From Farysia itapuensis (taxonomy: Eukaryota > Basidiomycota > Ustilaginomycetes > Ustilaginales > Ustilaginaceae): 64,000 nucleotides of DNA. The position numbers and the translations under genes are program-made. Positions within the stretch are counted from its first letter, which is position 1; every line of letters starts with the position of its first letter. Below, piece by piece: positions 45,938-54,842 of the stretch. The notes under the pieces are model-generated. The model saw nothing but the letters and a program-made list of their open reading frames with translations, had not been told where the DNA came from and did not search any database. The DNA is taken from the NCBI GenBank assembly GCA_023212645.1, contig JALBYC010000018.1:166640-230639 (forward strand), read 5' to 3'.

Positions 45938-46723
45938 GTCTTGGTAAGTGTCGCTCTTGGGAGTGAGACTACTGGCCACAGACGTCCCTAAAATATATCC
46001 TACCAGAAAGAAGACTGGATATTAACACCTTTGCCGGATCTGCAAAAACAGCGAGCGGGTGCCGGTAAATTCAGCAAGTCCGGTGAATACCGTGCCATAC
46101 TCGTGTCGGAAACCTGTCCTGCATGTCCTGACGGGAGTGTAGTGGACGCCGGTGATCTCGATGATGTTGATGAAGAATGCCGAATCATTGCCAAGGTGGC
46201 TTCGGTCTCAGCTTCTTTAGCGAGGTTCGGCAAGCTGTATATTATGCAGCCACGCTCGACCATGTCCCCACGTCCATACATATTCGTTCTCTACGCTGCT
46301 TCCCCGCACCTTGGCGACTTGAAGGCGAGCCTTGACATGCAGACCGCATTGAATAAGGGTACAAGACTTCAAGGTCACAGACCCTTCCGCCACTCTCAGT
46401 GGCGGTCTTGTTGCGACAGATTGCCGAAAGAAGTTCGGTATTGGACGGGATTGGGTTGCCTTCCAGCACCGCACTCACCGTGGGGATGTTGGGCCCCGCA
46501 TCCTGCCCTTGTCTCGAAGGCACATGTTCGACAGGGTTGCGACCGTGACCCTGCGGTTGCGTAAGGCACAGCCCGGCTTTCTGACCCCGCAACGGTACGC
46601 TTGCTTTGAGCTAGGTACAGCGCTTCGATTAGCCGCCAATGCATCGCCGGTACCATGGCATAAATAGGCCTCACAAGTTGAAAGGATCATGTTTCTGCAT
46701 CGGTCTCTCCCTCGTTCTTCAAC
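45938..46723. promoter_or_regulatory. Divergent promoter GH51 / MFS2 with palindrome and shared motifs
   Basis: 786 bp holding AGATTGCCG at 46418-46426 (CGGCAATCT on the minus strand), the perfect inverted repeat CCGCCACT-CTC-AGTGGCGG at 46387-46405, five CreA/Mig1-like boxes (46266-46271, 46302-46307, 46480-46485, 46494-46499, 46585-46590), TTAGCC at 46629-46634 and ATAAATA at 46660-46666 before MFS2. A 177-codon open frame at 46031-46564 lacks any protein-like character and is not annotated. Confidence 0.6.
46387..46405. promoter_or_regulatory. 19-bp perfect inverted repeat, candidate operator
   Basis: CCGCCACT and AGTGGCGG form perfect 8-bp arms around CTC. The outer CCG and CGG triplets make an everted CCG-N13-CGG pair, a geometry usable by dimeric Zn2Cys6 regulators, and one is encoded 2 kb downstream. 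It lies 13 bp from the AGATTGCCG element. Confidence 0.5.
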
Positions 46724-48274
46724 ATGGTCCTCTCTCCTAAGCTCTACACCTGGCTTTGCGGTTGCTTTGCTGCCCTTGGTAGCATTCTTTTCGGATATGA
46801 CCTTGGAGTCATTGCCGGTGTCATTGTTGCCTCTAACTTTTTGGAGACGACAGGCAATCCGGACTCGAACTACATTGGGTTCATCGTTAGTTCGATGCTC
46901 TTGGGCGCCTTTGTGGGATGTATACCTGCTTCACTGATCGCGGACAAATTCTCGCGACGTTCGGCCATTATGGTCGGCGCTTTGGTCTTCCTCCTTGGCG
47001 GTGTTCTACAAACCGCTGCACAGAACGCTGGCATGATGATGGCCGGTAGATTCTTTGCAGGTGTTGGTATTGGCATGCTTTCCATGCTGGCACCCCTCTA
47101 CCAGTCCGAGATTGCTCACCCTTCGATCCGTGGCCGACTGACTACTCTTCAGCAATTCTTCCTCGGAATTGGCGCTCTCATTGCCAGTTTTGTCGTTTAC
47201 GGTACCAATCTTCACCACAAGGACACAGTCTTTGAATGGCGCTTCCCCCTCGCTCTTCAGATGGCTCCTGCTATTCCCTTGGCTTGCCTCATCTTCATGT
47301 TCCCGGAGTCGCCTCGTTGGCTCATGGCTGTTGGCCGAGAGGATGAGGCGCTTGCTTCCCTAGCTCGTCTGCACGCACACGGAGACAAGTCGGACCTCTT
47401 CGTCCGAACGGAGCTTGCAGAGATCAAGACTCAATTACAACTTCAAGCCCAGACCAAGAGCGACTGGGGAGAGCTATTCAAGAACCCACAAAGCATCCGA
47501 AAGCTCGGCATCGGCATCATCTTGCAGTTCAGTGTTCAGATGACTGGTGTCGCCGCTATTCAATACTATGCCCCGGCTATCTTTGGTACCATGGGCTTCA
47601 GTAACAACAAAATCTTTTTACTGCAGAGCATCAACTCAATTGTGGCCTTGTTTGGAGAAGGCACTTGTGTTTTGTTCGTTGACAAGCTCGGACGACGATG
47701 GCCCTTGATTGTTTGCAATGCTATGGCGGGCGCCACTTTTGCTGTAGGTGCAGCGCTTCAGGCCAAATTCCCCAACGACGGTCCCAACTTTAACGAGCAT
47801 GCAGCGATTGCGTTCGTCGCAATGACATGGATCTTCAACTTCTTCTTCTCGGTTGGTATCGGACCGCTGTCATGGGCCGTGCCTGTGGAGATGTTTAACA
47901 ACAACATTCGCGCCAAGGGAACTGCTTTGACTTCACTTGCGTGCTGGGTTGCCAATTTTATGATTGGCCAGATCACGCCCAAGGCTCTGGAGAACATCGG
48001 CTGGAAGTACTACCTCCTCTTTGCCATTGGTGGCTTCACCAACGCACTGACCTTCTTCCTCATTCTGCCTGAGACAAAGGGTCGAACGCTGGAGGAGATG
48101 GACGAATACTTTGAAAAGACGCCCTGGATCGTTGCTTTCCACCGAACGCCCAAGATCTCGCAGAAGGTGCGCGAGGAAGAGCTTCGTCGTGGTATCATTC
48201 ACGTCGCTGGTGCCGACATGCTCCACGCCGACGATATTCGCGGCGATAGCTCCGAGAAAATCGACATCCTGTAA
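46724..48274 (+). CDS. MFS sugar porter (pentose/hexose-type)
   Basis: 516 residues, about 12 helices, with sugar-porter signatures: FGYDLGVIAGVIVA in helix 1, LIADKFSRRSAIM, GRFFAGVGIGMLSMLAPLYQ, EIAHPSIRGRLTTLQQFFLG, MFPESPRWLMAVGREDEA, QMTGVAAIQYYAPAIF, DKLGRRWPLI, SWAVPVEMFNNNIRAKGTAL and PETKGRTLEEMDEYFEKTPW. It belongs to the fungal group that includes hexose, lactose and L-arabinose/xylose transporters. The pairing with GH51 makes a pentose or arabinoside substrate plausible, but this is inference. An ATAAATA box lies about 60 bp before the ATG. It ends 311 bp from the stop of the Zn2Cys6 gene. Confidence 0.87.
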   Translation: MVLSPKLYTWLCGCFAALGSILFGYDLGVIAGVIVASNFLETTGNPDSNYIGFIVSSMLLGAFVGCIPASLIADKFSRRSAIMVGALVFLLGGVLQTAAQNAGMMMAGRFFAGVGIGMLSMLAPLYQSEIAHPSIRGRLTTLQQFFLGIGALIASFVVYGTNLHHKDTVFEWRFPLALQMAPAIPLACLIFMFPESPRWLMAVGREDEALASLARLHAHGDKSDLFVRTELAEIKTQLQLQAQTKSDWGELFKNPQSIRKLGIGIILQFSVQMTGVAAIQYYAPAIFGTMGFSNNKIFLLQSINSIVALFGEGTCVLFVDKLGRRWPLIVCNAMAGATFAVGAALQAKFPNDGPNFNEHAAIAFVAMTWIFNFFFSVGIGPLSWAVPVEMFNNNIRAKGTALTSLACWVANFMIGQITPKALENIGWKYYLLFAIGGFTNALTFFLILPETKGRTLEEMDEYFEKTPWIVAFHRTPKISQKVREEELRRGIIHVAGADMLHADDIRGDSSEKIDIL

Positions 48275-48585
48275 AGCGACACTCACGACTACTAGAGCAC
48301 ATGCATATCGTATACCCACCATGTTGATGTGCAATCTATAGTGTTACCTCTCACGTCTTCCGAGTAGATGACATTTGTGACAATCGATGACTTCTGAGCG
48401 TCACCCGTTTGCGATTCGAGGCTTTCGAGTATCTCTGGGGTTAGTCTTGTGTCACTGTCGCTACTTGCCTACACCTCTCGCAAGATTGAACATACACAGA
48501 TGAAGCTAGTACCCGTATCTCACTCTGTGATCTCTTCCAAAGTTGTCGAATTGCTATCGCAACAACGAGGTATTCCCATACAAGT
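48275..48585. other. Convergent 3' region (MFS2 / Zn2Cys6 gene)
   Basis: 311 bp between stop codons. Only 3' untranslated sequence is expected here; I see no gene or repeat. Confidence 0.3.
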
Positions 48586-50805
48586 CTAGTCATTGAGCAC
48601 AAGGCCGACGCCGAAGAAAATGGTGAACACGTCGGTGGTCGTCCATCGTAAAGCGTCTGGATGTCTGCTATTGGGAGGCGGAGGGAGATTCTTGCTGCCC
48701 TCTGGGTGCGTCGCGCTGACGCATTTGTCGTAGGTATGCTTGACGTATGAAAGTAGCGTACTGACATAGGGTGTAAAAGTGGCTTGGCTGATTTGGTCTA
48801 GCCGCTTGGTACACATGTAGATGAGTTCTTGGGTCGACCTGACCAGGTGTGGTTCGTGAAACTCGAGTAGCGCTGCCGCTCCAGTTGTCGCTTGTGCAAA
48901 GCGGCGGATGTGATAGCCTGGTGAGTACTGTAGCGCGCCACTGATCTCGGGGTCGGTGAAAATGTCCATCATGATTTGGCATGCCTGGAAGACTTCACGA
49001 CGATAGGCGGCTATGAACCTCTCCGACTCTTCGTTTGGCCTGGGCGAGAGACCGAGCTCGATAGCTTTGAGCGCAATGATGGCCTGATAAGCATGAATGT
49101 TCCATCGATCAATCAAGCCGATGATGCGCTCAAGTCGATTTGAGTCGTTCTCTGTACCGAGCCACCGCTTCTCAATATCGATGAGCTGGTTCTTTGCAAA
49201 GTTGAAGCGTTCCCAGTCATGACTCAGGTTGGCGCGGGGTAGCGCTGGCTTCACTAGATCAGTGACTGGTAGTAGTGACGAGAGCGACAGTTCGGATAAA
49301 CGAATCTGACATTCTTTGAGGACGGGAGTCGCTCGTACGGCAAAACCAATGGGAGTAGAACTCCGCGCGGGCCTTGGTGCTTTGGACAGTGCAACATCTT
49401 GGTCGCTCAGATGCATCGATCGTCCGCTGTCAAAAGCGACAAACGCCTCAAAGGCGCGCAAGGAAGACCACAGGGTTGAAATTCGTGCGGATTGTGATGT
49501 ATACCGCGTCTGGACCAAACGTGAATTCAGCTGGTCCTGCAGGGCAACATACTGTAGAATATTGGAAGCGTATCCGACCATAAGCCGGTCATCCGGACAA
49601 TCGGGAAACGCCTGGGTCCAATAAGCAATAAGCAATACAGCTTGAACGGTGGTGATTGAGGGAGCTGGATGACAAAGCCAATGACATAGCTTGCTCGCAA
49701 CGTGCGACGACAACCTAGAGTGGAATTCCCGCCGTAAGGCCGCATCCGACTTGGCTTGCGGATCTTTGTATAAAGAAGCAATTGCCAACACCACAGCTAG
49801 CAAGAACGGCTCGGTCGAAGAAAGCACTGGGAGGTTGTTGAGCTCTTGCACGTCCAGAAAGGGGGCAAAGACCTGGCAACAGGTGCAAAAGGTTTCCAAG
49901 AGGCTTTGCGCAAGTTCGGGCGTTATGAGACCGGCGACAACAGGACTTTCGGGAGTTGATGCGTTGCTGTTGCCGATGGGTGCACGAGCAAACCTGGACT
50001 GCCCATCGAGCACAGATCGGTTCTGTGCCAGGCTAGCATCGGATTGGTTGTCTTGCGCAAGCTCGTCAAGTTCGGCTTCCGAGTCATCGGGCGAATTTGG
50101 GCGCATCCTCTTGCGATCTGCATTGGACATGAAACGTCGGCCAGGACTTTCGACGTGATCCACAAGCCGCGAGACGGTACGTTCTAATGTCTCGATGCGT
50201 TTGACGGCCTCGGGAAGGGAGGAACGATCTGTATGTGGCGAGTCGGAAAGGGGGGGAACGGCAAAGGGGGCTGTGTAGGAGCTGATGCTACGAGGGCGCT
50301 CGAAGCGGATGTGATCAGGAGGGGCAGGAGGTGCAAATGCGGACGGTGGAACACTGGCGGGTGTGGACAGGCCGCCTGCTGAGAGAGAGGTGTTGGAGTG
50401 TAAATGCGAAGGAGTGCGAGATGAGGTTGCCGAAAAGGCGCCCCTGGACTCTCGTTCATCACTGTTGATCTTGGAGGAGCTGGGTGTGGCACTGCTACTG
50501 TCGGACGGCTCTTTACAAACGAGCTTAAGCTTGATGCATCTTGCACAAGGAAACACGCCATCGCACTTGAGCTTCTGGCCACGACATCGAATACAAGCAC
50601 GCTGAGAGCGTTTGCGCTTCTTGTTCTCCGCCTCACCGTCCTTTTGAGAGAAGCTCTGGTCGTCTTTGGAATCGACAACGACGGCGTGTGGCGCGCTTTC
50701 TGCAGGACTGTGAGACCGAGCGCGTCTAGACGAGTCGGACTCGTCAACGGCTGGCTCGATATTGCTCAAGACGGAGCCTTTACTGGGTGAAGTGGCGTCT
50801 GACAT
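48586..50805 (-). CDS. Zn2Cys6 transcription factor, candidate cluster regulator
   Basis: 739 residues from the ATG at 50803-50805. The zinc cluster is complete: cysteines at about 71, 74, 81, 87, 90 and 97 in the order C-x2-C-x6-C-x5-C-x2-C-x6-C (RACIRCRGQKLKCDGVFPCA ...), preceded by a basic KKRKRSQR. A Ser/Pro-rich linker and a short heptad-like dimerisation stretch (AVKRIETLERTVSRLVDHVE) follow. The fungal middle-homology region covers about residues 300-560 (FLLAVVLAIASLY ... LQYVALQDQL ... STLWSSLRAFEAF). It adjoins the sugar-utilisation genes and is their most obvious regulator. It does not clearly match XlnR or AraR in sequence, so its inducer is unknown. Confidence 0.88.
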   Translation of the reverse strand: MSDATSPSKGSVLSNIEPAVDESDSSRRARSHSPAESAPHAVVVDSKDDQSFSQKDGEAENKKRKRSQRACIRCRGQKLKCDGVFPCARCIKLKLVCKEPSDSSSATPSSSKINSDERESRGAFSATSSRTPSHLHSNTSLSAGGLSTPASVPPSAFAPPAPPDHIRFERPRSISSYTAPFAVPPLSDSPHTDRSSLPEAVKRIETLERTVSRLVDHVESPGRRFMSNADRKRMRPNSPDDSEAELDELAQDNQSDASLAQNRSVLDGQSRFARAPIGNSNASTPESPVVAGLITPELAQSLLETFCTCCQVFAPFLDVQELNNLPVLSSTEPFLLAVVLAIASLYKDPQAKSDAALRREFHSRLSSHVASKLCHWLCHPAPSITTVQAVLLIAYWTQAFPDCPDDRLMVGYASNILQYVALQDQLNSRLVQTRYTSQSARISTLWSSLRAFEAFVAFDSGRSMHLSDQDVALSKAPRPARSSTPIGFAVRATPVLKECQIRLSELSLSSLLPVTDLVKPALPRANLSHDWERFNFAKNQLIDIEKRWLGTENDSNRLERIIGLIDRWNIHAYQAIIALKAIELGLSPRPNEESERFIAAYRREVFQACQIMMDIFTDPEISGALQYSPGYHIRRFAQATTGAAALLEFHEPHLVRSTQELIYMCTKRLDQISQATFTPYVSTLLSYVKHTYDKCVSATHPEGSKNLPPPPNSRHPDALRWTTTDVFTIFFGVGLVLND

Positions 50806-51677
50806 GCTTTCGGAGGTCCAGCGAATCGCGCCGGGGAGCGAGGGGAAGAAAGGAGAAAGCCGGAGCTATGAAGGCATTTAGACGGATTCTGTTGGGAAGC
50901 AGAAGGTGAGTCGGGTGGCGGTGAAAAGTGTTCAAAAACGGGCGGCTATGCGGCTCCTAGTCCGGACGGCGTAAAAGCTTGACCCCAAAAGAGAGAGAGA
51001 GACAGAAACAGGCAGGCAGGGAGGGGCAGCGTGCAGCGGACCAACAACCGGGGCAAGCTCTGTGCATGAGTCGGGAACGGGGTCATCATGGCTTGCCATC
51101 CCGCTCGGCTGGGTCATGCATTCTTCTCCGTCGCACGCGCATTCGGGCACCTCGGCCAGAGACGGCCTCAAACGGTCAAGAGCGGTCAAAAGTATCTGCA
51201 TCGGATTCTCGGTACTATCACTCTCCCAAGTTTTCAAGCCGGTCCGGGAAAACACCATTTGTAGTCAGGACTTTAAAATAGACTCGCTTCCCATCTTTCC
51301 GAAGTCTTCAAAGATAACCCTCATGCGGTTTTGACGCAAAATGACCGTGCTCCTCGGCTAGACGTCCATCCAACCGCAAATCTAAAAAAATCCCTAGACT
51401 CTCGCAGACAAGATGAACAAGCTCGTGCCCGACGGCTAAAGCAGACGACTTCATCGAACTCAAATCTTCTCCAGCTCACTCACGTCACAGTACCCGAGGG
51501 TCTGGTCAAACTCCGCCAACGGCCGACACACCCTTCTACCTGCAGTATCGTCACGTCGGGGTTTCATACAAGTTACAACCAATCGCGTCGACGGAGTGTC
51601 TAACAATCTTCAATGTTCTCATTTTCGCACCACGAATCTGGCACGTAGCTCAATCTCGCTGACCTTATATTCCTTTA
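50806..51677. promoter_or_regulatory. Promoter region of the Zn2Cys6 gene and 3' region of the LDAH gene
   Basis: 872 bp. A purine run (GA repeats) lies near 50990-51003, and CCGCAAATCT occurs at 51374-51383, identical to two copies in the MFS/GH39 promoter. Several GGGG-containing boxes are present. No convincing gene. Confidence 0.4.
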
Positions 51678-52973
51678 TCACTTGAGTTGGTCGTGGGCAA
51701 TCCAATGTGCTACGATCTGCGCCATATCTTCGGCGTGATGGATGGTAAAGGCGTGTGGCATGCCCACACGGCAATGTGTCGTTGTTGCATTATGCTTGCC
51801 GAGGTGATATTGGGCTGCGCGCTCACTCGTCGTTGCACCTCCCTCTTCGTCGCTCGAGTCGCTGCTGGTCTCGGCAACTTGGGCTTCAATCACAATCTCT
51901 CCGTTGGGCTTGCGAATGGCCTTGGCGTTACGTAAATCTGGAACTGATCCAGGAGAGGAACGATACTCGGACATGGAAAAGCTCCGCGTCCGTGTGCGCG
52001 CCTTTGCTTTGGGCATGATGGAAGACTCGAGGTGTAATGCAGATGGCAGATGAATCCGCTGTAGTGCTAGCTCAGTCTCCACTTGCGATCTGATCCATTC
52101 TGGCGACCACGTATCCGACTCTCCTGCTGCCCAATAAGATCGGACATAGCCACGGTCTTTGCCCGCTTTGTCGCGAGACACAAAAGAGCGTACTGCTTCC
52201 GTCGTTGAAGCTTCGACGCCTTGGAGTGTTTTGAACTCTTGACGAGCCATTTTGAGAGCATTGCGCAGTGCCCCCGGTGTGGTCAGAAGCTCCGCAGTTG
52301 CCAACGCTGAAGACTTGGGCTGCCCCGTCAGTACCCTGATCAGTCTGGTGAGCAAGAACAGTGGTAAGAGTGAGAGCAAGAAGAGTGGCAGAGCCAATAG
52401 CAGCGAAGTGGTGACAGGATGTACCAAGACCTGCAATCGTCGGGCGCTAGGGGTTCTGCCAATCCAAGCGAGCGTAGGGAACAAAAGGTGGATTCCGGAG
52501 ATATCGTCAGGTCGCTTCTTGAGTACTTCTAGCGCCATCCAAGCTCCAATACTATGGCCCACGAGAACGATCTTGGTCTTCTCGCGATCGGGATACATTT
52601 TTCGAACGACATCGAGAGCTGCTACCTTGTGACGCAACTGATCTTGCAGGCTAGTACCGTAGCCCTTTCGAGCTTGCGTAGCATTCAAGGCGTTTGACCC
52701 CCAAATCGGATTATCACCAACAGCAGGAAGCAGTGCATGACCACGATGAGAGACACTTAGAATCTCGATTGATGCAGCAGAGAGAGATTGTGCCGTGTAG
52801 ATAGACTGCAGAAAGTCAATATAGTAAGAAGAGATGCCGGGATTACCCGGGATGAATAAAAGCACCACTCGCGGCGCTGCAGTTGATGCTGCAGGCCACC
52901 ACAGCGACTGCGCGCCTGCAAATGCACTGACGAGCGGTAAGGCGAGATGTGAGGCAATCGAAGGACTCGTCAT
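51678..52973 (-). CDS. Lipid-droplet-associated hydrolase (LDAH family)
   Basis: 431 residues from the ATG at 52971-52973; the frame upstream opens only with TTG. An alpha/beta-hydrolase fold is visible: oxyanion-hole strand VLLFIPGNPGISSYYIDFLQ, nucleophile elbow LVGHSIGAW with Ser at about 141, the family block HLLFPTLAWIGRTPSARRL, a hydrophobic hairpin (LLLALPLFLLSLLPLFLLTR) that could anchor it to lipid droplets, and a C-terminal His in GMPHAFTIHHAEDMA. LDAH (C2orf43 / yeast YPR147C family) associates with lipid droplets, and its physiological ester substrate is debated. An Arg/Ser-rich insert near residues 320-390 is peculiar to this protein. It is tandem with the downstream kinase gene. 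Confidence 0.88.
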   Translation of the reverse strand: MTSPSIASHLALPLVSAFAGAQSLWWPAASTAAPRVVLLFIPGNPGISSYYIDFLQSIYTAQSLSAASIEILSVSHRGHALLPAVGDNPIWGSNALNATQARKGYGTSLQDQLRHKVAALDVVRKMYPDREKTKIVLVGHSIGAWMALEVLKKRPDDISGIHLLFPTLAWIGRTPSARRLQVLVHPVTTSLLLALPLFLLSLLPLFLLTRLIRVLTGQPKSSALATAELLTTPGALRNALKMARQEFKTLQGVEASTTEAVRSFVSRDKAGKDRGYVRSYWAAGESDTWSPEWIRSQVETELALQRIHLPSALHLESSIMPKAKARTRTRSFSMSEYRSSPGSVPDLRNAKAIRKPNGEIVIEAQVAETSSDSSDEEGGATTSERAAQYHLGKHNATTTHCRVGMPHAFTIHHAEDMAQIVAHWIAHDQLK

Positions 52974-53180
52974 CTCGCTCAATTGTCTTCCTGCAAGTAG
53001 CTGGCTGAGGCGGATATTTTTTGGTCAGCGGCATTTTGGTCTGTTTCGAAATTGAACCGTGCAGAGCTACTTGCTGCTCCACAGCACAGCAGGTAGCAGT
53101 TGTCACGCGTGTCACGCATGGTTCTAAAATGCAGTATGTCTAGATTGGTATAGATGTGTGTATGCTGAGGATCGAGGAGT

Positions 53181-54842
53181 CTACGGGGGACCTGCCTTAC
53201 GACTGAATAATCTGCCGAAGGCAGACTCCCGCTTTGTGTGGATATCGTTGACCCGGCGTGGTAAGGCTACGGAGTTCTCGTTAGCGCGGCTCCATTTGGT
53301 GCCAGCTTTTGGATCGTCTGAAACCACAGAACTTGTTTGCTTCTCCTTGAGTGATACATTGGCTGCCGAAAGAACCATAGGCCCAGCAGATTGTTCGGTC
53401 TCGACAGTCCTACCAATGTCTAGAGAATTTATATTCTCGCTCTCGAGGATCGCAGCTGCAACCGTGGGAGACAATTTCTCGCCAATCGGAGCAAGGGATC
53501 GTCCGGGAATGTCGCTCTCGCTTGCTTTGTTGAACGTAGCATCAAAGGAAACGGATCTTCGCAGTTGGGTTGCGTCTGTTGACCGGTTGCGTCGGTCTCG
53601 CGAGCGAATCTGCTCTTTCTTGGGTGACGTGTCATTGCTTTTGCTGCAATGACGATCAGCCGGATGCGAATCCTCTTCATCAGTGGCGATTACATGCTGG
53701 CCATCAATTGATAGGAGCTTACTGGACCTCATGGAGCTGCTGGACGGAGAGGCAATGCCGCTAAAGTTGCGGAATGGGTCCTGCTCTACTGTGTTAAAGC
53801 GGCTACTGCTAGACTCAAAATCCCAAGACAGATAGTGGTGCATGGTGTTGCTCGAAGCTCTGCGTCTCTTTTCCTGGCGATCCGCAAGCGGAGGAAGACT
53901 TTCCAGAATAGCGCCGACAAGAAATTTAGGCGGCTTGGCCTGTCTTAAGAAGGGATGTGAGAGCAGCTTGTCTGCTGCGGGTCGCATCTCGGGATCCTTC
54001 TGAAGGCAGGAGCGAACAAAGTCGTCCATCAGCTTTGAATACTTGTGAGCGCCTCCGTTGCGGTCTAGCTTGGGCGGATCTTCTTGCATAGTGCGCATGA
54101 GTACCTTGACTGGGTTGAGTGTCGAGTTGGGAGCGCTTCCATGCGCTAGCTCAAGAGCGGTAATACCAAAGCTCCATATATCGGCTTTTGTGCCGTAGTG
54201 TTTGCGCTCGATGACTTCGGGTGCCATCCAGCACGGTGTGCCGACAAAACTCTTTCGCTTGCCTTCATTAGATTCTGGCCCGTTGGTGTCACCAACAAAG
54301 ACACCAACTCCAAAATCGCCTAAGAGCACTGTGCCATTGTCATCGACCAGGATATTGGCTGCTTTCAGGTCCCGATGCAGCCAACCGTTGACATGTAGAT
54401 ACTTGAGTCCTTCCAGTGCTTGCTTCAGAACGGTCGCAATCACAATCTCGTCAAAGCCGTCGGGGTTGGAGAAGCGTAGAACGTCAAGCATGGAGCCACT
54501 GCTCATGAGGCGAGTAGCAATGTGTAGCTTGCTGCCTGTGACCCAGCAGCCTCGGACTCGAAGCACGTTGGGATGCTTTGAGAGCGACATAAGCTGTGTC
54601 TCGCGCCTAAGTTCTTCCGAGTCACGCCCGTAGGCTTCCAGGTCGATGACTTTAATAGCGCATGCCTTGTCAAGTGGCTTGAAGATACCTTGGTGTACCA
54701 CTGACGATGCACCAAGCCCAATGACGTTTCCGATGGTGTACTCATTTCCGTCGGCAGAGTACATGGGCCATTCGTCGTACACCGAACCGATGTGCATGGC
54801 GGCGCGCATCCTTGCGATACGGCCTCCATCCTTGGTTTCCAT
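53181..54842 (-). CDS. STE20/germinal-centre-type kinase (OSR1/SPAK-like)
   Basis: 553 residues. The kinase domain covers about residues 35-305: VIGLGASSVVHQG, catalytic Lys64 in CAIKVIDLE, HRDLKAANIL at 156, DFGVGVF at 176, GTPCWMAPEVIERKHYGTKA and WSFGITALELAHGSAP. This order and GTPCWMAPEV are typical of the OSR1/SPAK/Fray branch. The C-terminal 250 residues are disordered and Ser-rich, and I see no clear conserved CCT/PF2 docking domain of animal OSR1. Members respond to osmotic stress or act in morphogenesis; the role here is not known. ATGs at codons 1, 12 and 16 are possible starts. The gene is divergent to the ankyrin gene. Confidence 0.85.
   Translation of the reverse strand: METKDGGRIARMRAAMHIGSVYDEWPMYSADGNEYTIGNVIGLGASSVVHQGIFKPLDKACAIKVIDLEAYGRDSEELRRETQLMSLSKHPNVLRVRGCWVTGSKLHIATRLMSSGSMLDVLRFSNPDGFDEIVIATVLKQALEGLKYLHVNGWLHRDLKAANILVDDNGTVLLGDFGVGVFVGDTNGPESNEGKRKSFVGTPCWMAPEVIERKHYGTKADIWSFGITALELAHGSAPNSTLNPVKVLMRTMQEDPPKLDRNGGAHKYSKLMDDFVRSCLQKDPEMRPAADKLLSHPFLRQAKPPKFLVGAILESLPPLADRQEKRRRASSNTMHHYLSWDFESSSSRFNTVEQDPFRNFSGIASPSSSSMRSSKLLSIDGQHVIATDEEDSHPADRHCSKSNDTSPKKEQIRSRDRRNRSTDATQLRRSVSFDATFNKASESDIPGRSLAPIGEKLSPTVAAAILESENINSLDIGRTVETEQSAGPMVLSAANVSLKEKQTSSVVSDDPKAGTKWSRANENSVALPRRVNDIHTKRESAFGRLFSRKAGPP

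Noticed and set aside
46031..46564. 177-codon plus-strand open frame between GH51 and MFS2
   Set aside because: Rich in Cys, Arg and Trp in no pattern, overlaps palindromes and CreA-like boxes, and matches no family I know.
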